Positions 52,944 to 63,660 of a stretch of 64,000 nucleotides of DNA are shown one piece after another. Position numbers and translations under genes: made by a program. Every line of letters begins with the position of its first letter. Position 1 is the stretch's first letter. Source of the DNA: Trebouxia sp. TZW2008 (lineage: Eukaryota > Chlorophyta > Trebouxiophyceae > Trebouxiales > Trebouxiaceae); contig BDIU01000081.1 in NCBI GenBank assembly GCA_002118135.1, positions 102,415 to 166,414 of the forward strand. Reading direction: 5' to 3'. The notes below the pieces were generated by a model. It had not been told where the DNA came from, did not search any database, and saw only the letters and a program-made list of their open reading frames with translations.

Positions 52944-55900
52944 ATGTCACAACCAGTTTCAGATGTGTACAATGAAGCACCTTCTACCAATGTCAGCAAC
53001 AAGGACGATTGTGACATCTTCTTGCGCTCTCTCTCTGGAGGGGACAGAGCTCTCGAACACGCTATCAAGCAAGCACAATATTGCAGCAGGACACAAGTAG
53101 ACCTTCTGCTCCCCTGCCTTGAAATACTGAAGCAACCAACCTGTGCCAATCAACACTGACACAGACAGCGTGTGCAGGCACGGAAAGCAGCTGAGCATGT
53201 GCATATCTGTGTTCAAAGGAATCTGCGGATGCTGACAGCCAGCCTTTTTAGCTCAGAAGGTAACTTGAGCATCACACCTACACAGTTTGCCCTTGCAATC
53301 TACTCTGACCCAGACAGATTTAAACTTCTTGTGCAGAACTTGTTATGAAAACGTTTCTACAGATGATAAGGCGCAACAACTTTTTGTATTGACTCAGGAA
53401 GATTTGCGGTCGTGTCATGCAGAAAGATCAAACGCAGCTGTGGCTTTGGAAAGCTGCGTCATGGCCGTCATCCACAAAGACATCTTTGATGCTCTTGCTC
53501 AAACACACAAGGCTGAAGACATTGCCTTGCACGGCTTCTTGGAACAGCTGATGGATGATAAATTTGAGGTTTGCGGCACAAGCCCAAAGCTGCAAGTCCA
53601 GGTCAGTCATGGCAGTCATCCACGATGAAGTTTTTGTTGCTCTTGCTCAACCACATCAAGCTGGAAACATTGCCTTGCATAGCTTCTTGGAACAGCCGAT
53701 CAATTTGAGGTTTGCGGCACAAGTCCAAACCTGCAACTCCAGGTCAGTCATGACTGTGTGCATACAGACATCCCACCCCTGTTGCCGCAGGCTGATCTCA
53801 TCGTGCGGGGAAGGCTGTCAACGACCCATCAAACTCTACATGTCTAATTGCACATGTTTCCCTGGCCATGCTGGCACAGTAGTCTATGATGACGCCATAA
53901 GCAAGGCTTTCTTGCTGACAGTTCATTCCGCAGCAAGCACTGTCAAGCATCTCCTGATAGCTGTGCACAGCTGCATACAGCATTGACTGTGGTGCTCTAG
54001 CATGGCAGCAATGCCAGCTGCTCACCCTGCAGGAAGCTTCTTTGGCGAGCAGCCTCCAAGAACAGCAGCCTCTTTGACGTACTCATCAAGGCAGCTGTGT
54101 GGCACATCATTGCACCTAAGCTAGATGCACGCCCTGCAGGAAGCTTCTTTAGTGAGCAACGGCCCAGGACAGCAATTTTCTGGGTACACTCGTCAAGACA
54201 CCATTCCAGACCAAATTTGGCAGCTGTGTGGTGTATGTCTGCACTCAAGCAAGATGCACCATTTGCAGGAAGGTTCGTTGGCAAGCAGCAGCCAAAATCA
54301 CCTCTCTCAGCTGACTGCACAACTTGCAGGAAGCATGTCTGTCGAGCAGCACCTCAGAACACCAGTCTCCTGGTCACACTCATCAAGACAGCGTCCCAGA
54401 CCAAGTTTGGCAGCGGTGTGGCATATCTCTGCACTCAGCTGACTGCACGACTTGCAGGAAGTATGTCGAGCAGCACCCAAGAGTACCAGTCTCCTGGTCA
54501 CACTCATCAAGACGCGTCCAAGACCAAGGTTGGCAGCTGTGTGGCGCACCTCTGCACTCAGCTGAATGCACAACTTGCAGGAAGCTTCTTTGGCAATTAG
54601 CAGTCAAGAACAGCAGCCTCCTGGGCATACTCAACAAGCCGGCGTTCCAGACCAAGGCTGGCAGCTGTGTGGCACATGTTTGCCTCACTGCTGAGTAGCA
54701 GCCAAGAACAGCAGTCTTGTGGTCGTGGACAGCACAGAAGCGTCCGAGACCGAGGTCGGCAGCTGTGTGGCTTACCTGTGCACTTAACCTAGCTTTATGA
54801 CTTGCAGGCAGCCTCGCTGCCAAGTAGTAGCCAAGGGCAGCAGCCTTCCAGGCGTAATCATCAAGACAGCGCTCAGCCCGAGTTTGACAGCTGTGTGGTG
54901 TATCTCTGCACTCAGCTGACTGCTCAACTTGCAGGAAGCTTCTTTGGCGAGTAGCAGCCAAGAACAGCAACCGTCTGGTCATGACCACCACGACAAAGTC
55001 CCAGACCAAGTTTGGCAGCTGTGTGGTGTGTCCCAGGCTCTGCAGTCTGCTGCCTTGGCACCTGCTGCTGAGGCGTTGAGACAGCTTGACAGCATACAGT
55101 GTCCCCTTGAAGTGGTCACGTGCTTGCAGCAAGCAGATCAGGCCATCACTCAGGCTGTGGGTCAGGTCAGGTGATCACCTGCCGCCTGAGCATAGTGTCT
55201 CAGTCTGAAGTATGCATAGTCTTGGCCGTGCTGGGCTGCTTGTGTCCATTGTGCTGTTGCTGCGGCTCATCAATGTATTGACAATGGTTCAAGCCACAAA
55301 ACATGCATACTGGCGGGGTCATGTCAGCAGCTGTGGGACACATCATGTGATCATCTGCTGCCTTGCCTGCTGCCTTGGCACCTGCTATTGAGGCATTGAG
55401 ACGCCTTCACAGCATACAGTGTCCTCTGGAAGTGGTGACGTGCTTGCAGCAAGCAGATCAGGCCATCACCCAGGCTGTGAGACAGGTCAGGTGATGACCT
55501 GTGGCCTCATTTGTGGCTCAGCCATTGCACCTGCATGCTTGCATGCATGTCAGCCCTTGTAACATTTGCATGTATAGAGATTGGTCTTGCGACAATTTTG
55601 CAGGAGGAATAGTTTGAGACTTGGGCTGCTGTCCTCAGACTTGCTGTTGCCCCTGTTTAGCGTGGCCCTGGTTGTGGCTCAGCTTTTGCTTCTGACTGCT
55701 AGCCTGAGTTGTACCAGTGCTTTGCATGTCTAGGCGTATGAAGATTGATGCCTTGTGACAATGTTCCAGGAGAAATAACAAGCGTCGTTGTCTTCAGATG
55801 TGCTGTTGCCCCTATTCACTGTGGCCCTGTTTGTGGCTCAGCCATTGCATCTGCATGCCTGTCTGGTGCACATCAGCAATATCTGCATCCGACATGTAGG

Positions 55901-57300
55901 CTCGATGACTGAGAATGCTTCTGCAGGAGGAATAACAAGGGAGTTGGGCCACTGTCCTCAGATTCAATGTTTAACCCTATTCATTGTGGCCCTGGTTGTG
56001 GCCCAGCTATTGCACCTGCATGCCTGCCTGGAATATGTCAGCCCTTGGAAACTTTACATGCATGGAGACTGATGTCTTGTGACAATGTTGCAGGAGGAAT
56101 AACAAGGGGGTTGGGCCACTATCCTCAGATTCACTGTTGCCCCTATTCATTGTGGCCCTAGTGGTGGCTCAGCCAGTGCACCTACATGCCTGCCTGGCAT
56201 ACATTAGAACCTTCCACAAGTGTGGCGACTGGGCAGGCAGAACAGGCTTTCAGGTATTGAAGAAGTGTCAGCTTGAACTGCGACAGTTTTGCACCCTTCA
56301 AAGCTATGCTATAATGCTGTGATTGGCCTGAGTCGCTGCATCTCTTATGCTCAACAGCAGAGTTGTGAAAGCAACTAGTACTAGGTAGTTTGCTACCATA
56401 CATCTCATTACTGAATGCATATGATAGAACGTTATCAAACATTCAGGAAGCAGCTTCACTGGAAATGGTTTGATGACGCAGCCCATGCCTTCCCGCAGTC
56501 AGCAGCATGTGGCATGGCACAACGCAAAGCACCTTGACTGAATCGTGCAAAATTTTGCTTGCAACAGCGCATTGGGCATAGATGATCATCTGGCCCACAT
56601 CTGCAAGCCTGTCATCTTACATCAAAAGTGTCTGACATGCTGGCTGACTCAGACAAGCTTGGCGTCTGAGTCTCTAGATTCAAGCAAACGCTACTGCAGG
56701 TAGCCACCTTGGAAGCTGCCATCACATTTCTGCAGCAGCTGGTCCCTGGCAGGAAAATGACTCTTAGCAGTGCCTACAGTAACCCTGAGCTATTACGCAC
56801 GCTGTCCATGGACCATTCAAAGAGTGGTATGTCATTATCCATTTTGATGTTCAAACAAATTGTGTGTGATTATTTTTGTGGTCCTTGTAATGCAGCTGAC
56901 AGAACACACAGCAATGGGTCAACATGTCAGGAATTCAACAGAAATTCAGCCTACCTTTGATTTCCTGGCAATGCATGCCTTCAGCAATGCTGTGTCGGCA
57001 CTGTCTGACACTGCGATGCAAGAGCTGTTCTTTCAATCAGGCTGAATGCTGACAGGTACAGTCATGTTGGATCCTGAGAGCCTGCATTCAGCTATCGCCA
57101 AACAGCATCATGCTCAAGACACTCAGCGGGGCGAGTCACAGACACAACATGTTAGTGGCCAACCAACAAGTCTACTGGATGTGGAATCAGAGCTGCCGTT
57201 GACGTTTGCCCTAGATACACAACTACCAACCTTGTCAGCTGCAAAGAGCAATATCAGCTGGACCAGGCAAATTACAAACTTTTTCATGTCCGCTCTATAG
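52944..57300 (+). CDS. VPS9-domain protein, probable Rab5-type GEF
   Basis: Seven exons: 52944-53096, 53178-53259, 53363-53601, 54935-55170, 56094-56253, 56700-56826, 57056-57300; 413 residues, in phase. The VPS9 fold covers about residues 105-305: ALESCVMAVIHKDIFDAL, then the AAEALRQLDSIQCPLEVVTC block corresponding to the INAFKAPREKLLCI segment of known members, then SSDSLLPLFIVALVVAQPVH and LEAAITFLQQL. The Asp and Pro of the DxxLP signature (Asp248, Pro252) are kept. At the usual GYYFTN position the protein reads GFQVAT, so the conserved Tyr is Phe289 and the Thr is Ala292. VPS9 proteins activate endosomal Rab5-group GTPases. The first two exons are less certain. A possible extra exon at 56913-57045 would end the protein early. 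Introns 3 and 4 are full of exon-edge copies. Confidence 0.75.
53605..53760 (+). repeat. copy of exon 3 end in VPS9 intron 3
   Basis: About 150 bp repeat the second half of exon 3 (MAVIH, LEQ, then AQ frames) with its CCAG|GTCAGTCATG donor, directly after the real one. Confidence 0.92.
54026..54934 (+). repeat. array of seven or eight copies of exon 4 start in VPS9 intron 3
   Basis: The acceptor and first 100 or so bases of exon 4 recur at about 54031, 54138, 54268, 54331, 54457, 54579, (54690) and 54808, spaced about 60-130 bp. GCAGGAAGC and CCAGACCAA mark the units. The real exon starts at 54935 at the downstream end. Confidence 0.93.
55340..55497 (+). repeat. copy of exon 4 end in VPS9 intron 4
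   Basis: It repeats the last 120 bases of exon 4 (CTTGCAGCAAGCAGATCAGG string) with the CAGGTCAG|GTGAT donor (real donor at 55171). Confidence 0.92.
55600..56045 (+). repeat. three copies of exon 5 start in VPS9 intron 4
   Basis: Blocks at about 55603-55720, 55766-55880 and 55921-56040 repeat the acceptor and core of exon 5 (real start 56094), with about 155-170 bp spacing. The closest is nearly intact but carries a change in the LLPLF codons. Confidence 0.92.
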
Positions 57301-57670
57301 CACCTTGGTGCTTCAAAGTCTGATCGCTTGCCTGTTTGCTTTCTGTCCCCTGTACCTCGACTTGTTGTGCTGTGGGTAATACGTGATCATGCTCTTCATT
57401 TAAACCATTTCATTCTGACGAATTGGCCCTAAGCTGATACATCTAGGCAATGGGACACTCTTGATCTGCCATATATAGTGAAACGAGAAAGCGTGTACCA
57501 TTTAATTGACGATGCTTTAGGAGGGCATATGACATGGCAAATGTCAAGTGTCATACAAGCATGTCTTTGGACCCCTGCTGGGCCCAACCGGGTGCCCTCA
57601 TGATAAACAATTGTGTAACACTTGTTTCGACCCATCAAGCGTTAGATGCCTGTGCACAGGCCCTTCCGAC
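57301..57670. other. intergenic between VPS9 gene and lumen-protein gene
   Basis: It holds the VPS9 3' UTR and the promoter of the next plus-strand gene. No exon is seen. Confidence 0.4.
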
Positions 57671-60600
57671 ATGACTCGCTGGTGCTGTGCCTCTTCGCAC
57701 AGCATTGCAGCTTACCACCCTGAATACAACACAGGAAGAAGTGCAGTCGGTTGCCAAAAGTCAGTGCCTTCCGTCAGTGCGCATGCCGTGCGTGACGTCC
57801 ATGCTGTCCTCTGCCGTCGGCAGGCGCTGCTTAGTGCAGCAGGACTTTTGTCGTTGGGTCAAAGCTGGTGCTGCCCCCAAGTAAGGCCTTGTCAATGTGC
57901 GCATCTCGCAAGAATGCCACTGTTTAGACAGAACTTCGATATGACCGAGCCTGTGCATGCAGCCTGCGGCAGCCTTTTCCTTTCCTCCGAAGCTGGACTT
58001 CACTCAACTCATGCAGCCAGAGCCAGTTGCTTTCCCCCGAAAAGCCTTGGATCAAAGATTTGCAGTGCTGTTGTTGAGGTCCACTTATGAGGCTGTGGAC
58101 GCGCTTGACTTCATTGCAATGGTGCGCCAGCATTTGAGCTGTTGCACTGTACCACTGTGTAAGGGCACATCACAACTCTATGTGTGCTGGAAATCATTCT
58201 CCCTTTAGATGAATGTCTGCTTCTGTCTGCAGGATCAATTTCAGATACAGTTTTGGAAAGCCAGACAGCGAGAATATGAACCATACCTGTTGCAGTATAG
58301 CCCTATCAGAGTACGGCAGGTACGCTTGCATTTTGTGTGGCTTAACATCTGCACTCAGATAAGTTGCAAGTCAGGCACAAAGCCTGCATTATTGCTTGTT
58401 TTGCTTTGAGTCGAGCTAAGCCTTGGCTCTGTGCAGGGTGACCTGACAGACCCCTTATACTTTGACTTTATCAGCTTTGCACAATATGTCACTATTTCTG
58501 CTATAGTACCCAACGGACTGCAAGTCTTCAAGGTACATGTCACGTAAATCTCGTTGAAGCTGCACACTGCTTGAGATTGTGTAGTATGCATGCCTCCCAT
58601 GCCGCATATCATGACATGCATAATATTACATGCATGTCTGCGCTTTGGATTTGCACTGCATTGCAGCCTGGACACAGTCTTTGAGAGGCATAGCATCATG
58701 CCTGCAGCAGTGCCTATGTCATTCAGAACCGTAATGCACATTGAAATGACTGCTCGTCATCTTGTGTCACGTGACGCTCATACTAAGCCAGGGAGGCGAG
58801 ACAGGACTTGGACCGACCATGCCCACTTCCTCTGCAGTGTGCATATGTTGTTATTTGAGTGATGAGTAGCAGTGTTATCATCACTGTTACTGACATCAAT
58901 AGCAATAGCAGTAGCAGTAGCAATAGCAATATTGTTGGCATCACCATCAAATTTTGTACTTGGCATCGGTACAAATGTGTGGTTTTGACTGACTGCTGTT
59001 TGTGCAGGAGTATTGCGAAGAGTGCCCTGATCAATACAAGACAATCCGACGTGATGCTGCTTACAAGGACAACAACTTGCTGCCAGCACAAATAGCTTTG
59101 CGCACTGGCGATCTCATCTATGACGGCTTGAAGAATGGTTTCCGGGTGCGTCATAGCATACTAGTACCAGTAGTGACACCAACAAAACAATGATAACAAC
59201 CTGAAACGTACTAGTAACAGCAATGACAACCGTGGTGGTATCACTGATCATATGCACACTTTCAGCACAGATTAGTTCCAACTACATTGTAGTATCTAAC
59301 AAGTTGATCCTCTGAGTCTTTCTGTCCCGGAGAGATAGGGTTAGGGTTTACATCTAGACCTAAACCCTATATAGAGATATCATTGGTATGCTATTAGCCA
59401 AACTTCAAGCTGTGTCTTTGCACAAACTTACCTGTGGCTGCAGGCAGAACCCTTTTGGATCATGACTGTGCCTCTGACTTTGCCTTGAATCATTGCTAAT
59501 GATTGCATGTGCAACCATTTCCAGAAGCACGCTCTTGACTGTTGACAGAATGATTGCATGTGGCGGCAGCAAGAAATGTTTCTAGGCACATTTGAGCCTC
59601 TGACTTTGCAGAAAAACGCTTCTAGCTGCAAGAAATTGCATTTCCAATGTCTGCAGTCTCTGGTTTTTGAATGCTATTGTCTGCAGGAAGAAGCATTTCC
59701 AGACACGCCTCAGCCTCTGACCCCTGACCAAGCATCTCTTGTCCCAGAGACAGTACAGAAACTTCTTGGAGTTTTTGTGGACAGGGGTTTTGCCATCAAG
59801 GTGATTTCTGGTCTTTCTTGTGGCTCAGTACGGCAGTTTTGCACAAACAGATTCTTGAATGCCTGTGCCTTCAAAAGCCCAAGCTTCATTCCAGAGAAGG
59901 TGCAAAAGCTACTTGGAGTATTTCAAGACAGGGCTTCTGCCATCATAATATACTCTGGTCCTCAAAATGACACTGCATCCAACAGGTGTGGCAACGACAC
60001 ATTTGGTTCTGTGCTCTCAAGTTGCCCATCTTCCCAGCTGTTCCTGTCTCAGCTCATACGTAGTATATGGCTTGCTGCTATCTTGAGCAAAGCCCCCTTG
60101 TGCTGACTGCATTACACGCTGATGACAAAGGCAAAAACACCATTCTTGTTTGCGAGATGAGCAGGCACAAGTGATCCACTTGCGCCTTCTCTATCATGCT
60201 GATGACGTCATGCTGTCAACAAGTGCAGGTGACTGGTCATTGCCGCAATGTGGCACATGTGATCAGCCTTGTTGGCTGGCTAAAGCATGTAAAATTATGC
60301 TCTTTCTCTCTCTGGTGGCAATGCAGCAGCAGTCAAGGGCAATGGCAGAGGCAACTCACAGTGCCGTTGGAGACATCACTTGGTCAACTGGCACAAGCAA
60401 TTGATGCATTGGCTGGAGCATGCAAAACAACCCTTCTTGGTCTTGGTGGTTTGGGTTATGGAGAAACAGACTTCCTATGACCGATGATATCATGCTGTCT
60501 GTAGGCGCAAGTGACTGGTGACAATGCAGCAGCAGCTAAGGGCAATGGCGGAGGGGCTTTCACAGTGCGGTTGGAGGGCCCAGCCAACTTGTGGGGTACG

Positions 60601-62026
60601 CCAATGCACCATATCAGTTACTCACAGCATGCTCATGCCCTTCATGTCAATCCCCAGCAAAGATTTATGTTGTGTTGTCATTCTATTCTTTGACATGGCC
60701 GCGTTTTCACAGTGCGGTTGGCAGGCCCAGCCGATCTCTGGGGTAAGTGCACTTGAGTGCAAGCTGTGATAGAGTTATGAGATCCAGAAAATAGCATGTT
60801 TTTATTCAGATCTGGACTTTTGGCCACATAGAGAAGTGGTTGGACCTTATGTTTGGGTCCTCTTCATGCAGTGGTCGTGGGTTCAAATCCAGTATGTCAC
60901 ATAAATACCCTGTTTGGCTTATGCCAAAAGAGTTGGCACACTTCTCCACGAATAGCCCTGCCAGAGTACCATGTCAGTTGATTGACAGCATGCTGTTGCC
61001 CTGGATGCAGCCCACCAACACATTTCACTCTTGTCATTGGTGTAGTGCCAAAGGTGCTTTTGCTGCACCTTTGGGGAGAAACAGCTGTTTCTGGAACTAG
61101 TCAAAGCAACATACCACTTGATTGCTAGTAAGTTGATATCCTTGGTAGGGACCACCAACAAAGACTACATTTGTGTGATTTGGTGATGATCTAAAGGGAC
61201 AGGGGTGCTGTTACTGTGCATATTGAGGTCCCGGCCAAGTTGTCAGCACAAGGTGCTTGCAAAATCTGCCATTTCATTGCATGGTAAACATGGTTTGTGA
61301 TGACTATGTCAAAAGCATTTGCTGCCTGCGTCATGACTTGCATTTATGACTTTGATGGGATTTTTAACAGGTCAACTGACACAGACGCACTCACCCACTA
61401 CCCGTGTGCATTGCTTGAAAAGAAAAGCCCAGTCTATGCTGTCAGGTGTCAATACAGGAACCTCCTAAACAGCAGCAGCCCAGGATGGGTGCTGCTTGAA
61501 CAACTGTCACAGCATGTCCATCCGTTTGTGTTTTTTGTTTTTACACTGTAAATTTGAAAACACTATAAAACAATCATTTGATGAAGGAAGCGAGGGTATA
61601 AAACACAATGTGATCTTTGGACACAAGCCAGCCTGGCAAGATAGCGCTTGGGCAGACACACCTAGCACTGTCTCAGAATGTGCAATACATTTGAGTGTTT
61701 GTTACTACTTGTACTACATGCTGTTTGCAAGACCAGGCTGCCTGGCAGGACCTGTGGCACATGCACCTAGAAGTACATGCAAGAAAGTGTAATGCTCTGT
61801 TGTTATTATTGTCATGATCATTGTCATTATCAATGTTGTTGTTATGCTGTTTGCAGGCATAGGAGCTTTGCAAAGCCGTCAAGCTTTGATGATAGATGCT
61901 ATTGATGCCATGACAATTCAAGCTTTTTTGAGGGCAAGCGGCTTTGCCTCTGAGTACTCCCTGCAAAGGTCGAGCACAGCCATTGAACAACAATGGACTT
62001 TTCAGCCATTTACTCAGCATGCATAG
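57671..62026 (+). CDS. predicted chloroplast thylakoid lumen protein of unknown function
   Basis: Eight exons: 57671-57880, 57963-58121, 58233-58319, 58437-58532, 59008-59145, 59687-59800, 60505-60595, 61857-62026; 354 residues, all junctions in phase. The N-terminus looks like a two-part plastid-lumen signal: a Ser/Ala-rich head, then Arg49-Arg50 (CRRQALLSAAGLLSL) with a hydrophobic core, and an AxA cleavage site near residue 74 (PAAA|FSF), as in Tat-pathway lumen proteins. The mature part contains FWKARQREYEPYLLQYSP, GDLTDPLYFDFISFAQY, CEECPDQYKTIRRDAAYKDN, KLLGVFVDRGFAIK, VRLEGPANLWG and FLRASGFASEY. It resembles a plant/algal family I half recognise but cannot name. Introns 5 to 7 hold exon-edge copies and simple repeats. 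Confidence 0.8.
59336..59371. repeat. interstitial telomere-like palindrome
   Basis: TAGGGTTAGGGTTTA is followed after ten bases by TAAACCCTATA, so TAGGGTTTA (59342-59350) and TAAACCCTA (59361-59369) form a perfect 9-bp inverted repeat made of plant-type telomere units. It lies in intron 5 of the lumen-protein gene. Confidence 0.85.
59440..59615 (+). repeat. two copies of exon 6 start in lumen-protein intron 5
   Basis: Blocks at about 59440-59490 and 59565-59610 repeat the acceptor side and first 45 bases of exon 6 (CCTCTGAC string; real start 59687) in damaged form. Confidence 0.7.
59875..59965 (+). repeat. copy of exon 6 end in lumen-protein intron 6
   Basis: It repeats the VQKLLGVFVDRG region of exon 6 with several coding changes, downstream of the real exon (end 59800). 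Confidence 0.82.
60315..60755 (+). repeat. copies of exon 7 on both sides of the exon
   Basis: Upstream, about 60320-60400 resembles most of exon 7 (AATGCAGCAGCAG and ACAGTGC strings). Downstream, about 60690-60748 repeats its end with a GGG|GTAAGT donor that is closer to consensus than the real GGG|GTACGC at 60596. Confidence 0.8.
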
Positions 62027-62541
62027 CACAGAGGCTGAGTTCAAATTTTGCAATCTCAATGCCCTTATGGCTTGGCGTGGGAGGGCAAACAGACCTGTGC
62101 ATATTGATAGTGCCTGCACCAAACTATTATTTTTACATTGCATGCCTGTTGCTTGTCATTAATCCGGGTCAAACTTTGGCAGCAACTGCGTTCTGGCTGC
62201 GCTAACAGTAATGAAGGTGTGTCGATGTCGGAAAAGTCAGCTTGCTTCATTGCTTGCAGATGAACTCACGATGCCAGTGATTGCGGCCCTGCGCATGTCA
62301 TTGTTGATTATCTTGTATGCTGTCTCACTCAATCATGAGCATGCAATGTGACTTCCAATTGGCGGTGAATCTAAACTGCTTACATGCTTGTGAAGCAGCT
62401 GCGGCGAGTCTTGTCAATTGCAAGCTTGATGTGTACATTCACTTGCAATTTTCACAGTAATTGTTGCCGTGTGAATCGCATCAGATGGCTTCCAAGCATC
62501 AGACAGGATCAGCTGTCAAAATGTCTATCATAATGCTTGAC
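62027..62541. other. convergent intergenic region
   Basis: 3' flanks of the lumen-protein gene and of the minus-strand F-box gene. No exon is seen. Confidence 0.4.
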
Positions 62542-63660
62542 CTAAACGCGATTGGAGCCTACAACGGAATACTCAAGGTCCTTTTGCATACTAATCCAAA
62601 CATGCATTGAAGCACAGACATGCAGAGACAGCTTTTCTGATTTGCTGTTTCTCCGGACAATCGCGCAGACATACTTATTACAATCCCAGTGCTGATCGTC
62701 TAGTTCAGGAATCCTGAAAGGCCCTGGCATTGCCTTGTCAAATCTGAGACACAAATAGCGGACAGAAGGCAGGCCAAGATAGTCAATCATTTGCCAGTCT
62801 GGCACATGCACATCTACAGTTTTAAAAGGGGTGCCCACTTAAAAATACCTTGTACAATTGATATCAAGTAGAATGGAGTGAGATGCAGCAACTTCAGCTT
62901 CATTAGATGGGTGATAGCATCAAACTGGAATCAAGGGCAGGCCATTTGCTCTGGGTTGGCCACATGTTCTGCATTTGTGAAACTGACCAAAAGGAATCGA
63001 AGCTACCTGAATTTGTTGAACATTGACAGGCCCATGACACCCTTCTGAGTCTGGTAGAGATAAATTCAGATCGACATGTAAGTGTTGCACACCAGATGGA
63101 AGCAAGGCTATGACCCAACCAAGCTCAAAACATCCAGTGATGTGGCGTTCACAGAGAGGCCACAGGCCTGCCATCATCAGAGGTGCTGAGCCAAACACCG
63201 ACAGATTCTTGTTGTGCTCGATACAGTCTTCAGCGGGTTGGGTCTCTACTTGAAGCTTGAGCATTTGCACCTGGTCAAAGCCATTCCTCTTTTGCTTTTG
63301 CTGCATTGAGTGCAGCATGCCCTCTGTTGGATGAGGCAGACTCTCCATTAGGAAGCTTTGGCTAATCTGAGGCGCGAGTGATTGCAGACTTGCAGCGGCT
63401 GCATGCCAGCACTTGCTGACAGCTGAGCATGCAGTCAGATCTCTGAAGTCAGGTACGTGGGAGAGGACTGCTGAGACCAGTTCGCGGTTGCAAAAGACTG
63501 ACTGCGCAACATTTGAGACCGGGATGATGCAAAGGCCGTGTGTTTGGTTCAAGAAATCAGCTTGTGCTCCACGGACACAGCCGCCCTCGGGCGAACTTGA
63601 GTCATGTGCAGGCGAGCCTATTGTTTTTGCGAGCGAAGCGCGCTGAAATATTGCAGTCAC
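62542..63660 (-). CDS. F-box protein (exon structure partly unresolved)
   Basis: The first block (about 63660 to 62920) contains a good F-box: CNRELVSAVLSHVPDFRDLT, then ACSAVSKCWHAAAASL. The second block (about 62828 to 62542) continues with VPDWQMIDYLGLPSVRYLC and ends at a stop at 62542. The two are in different frames, so an intron between them is needed. A G|GTGTGC donor at 63093/63092 joined to a TAG acceptor before 62813 fits in phase, but a stronger CAG|GTAGCT donor farther on does not, so the junction is open. No ATG precedes the F-box in this frame, so a 5' exon upstream of 63660 is probably missing from the model. Probable SCF substrate receptor. Confidence 0.55.

Noticed and set aside
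57043..57045. In-frame TGA as a possible selenocysteine codon in the VPS9 gene
   Set aside because: No redox motif or known selenoprotein family is involved, and a normal splice from 56826 to 57056 avoids the TGA in phase.
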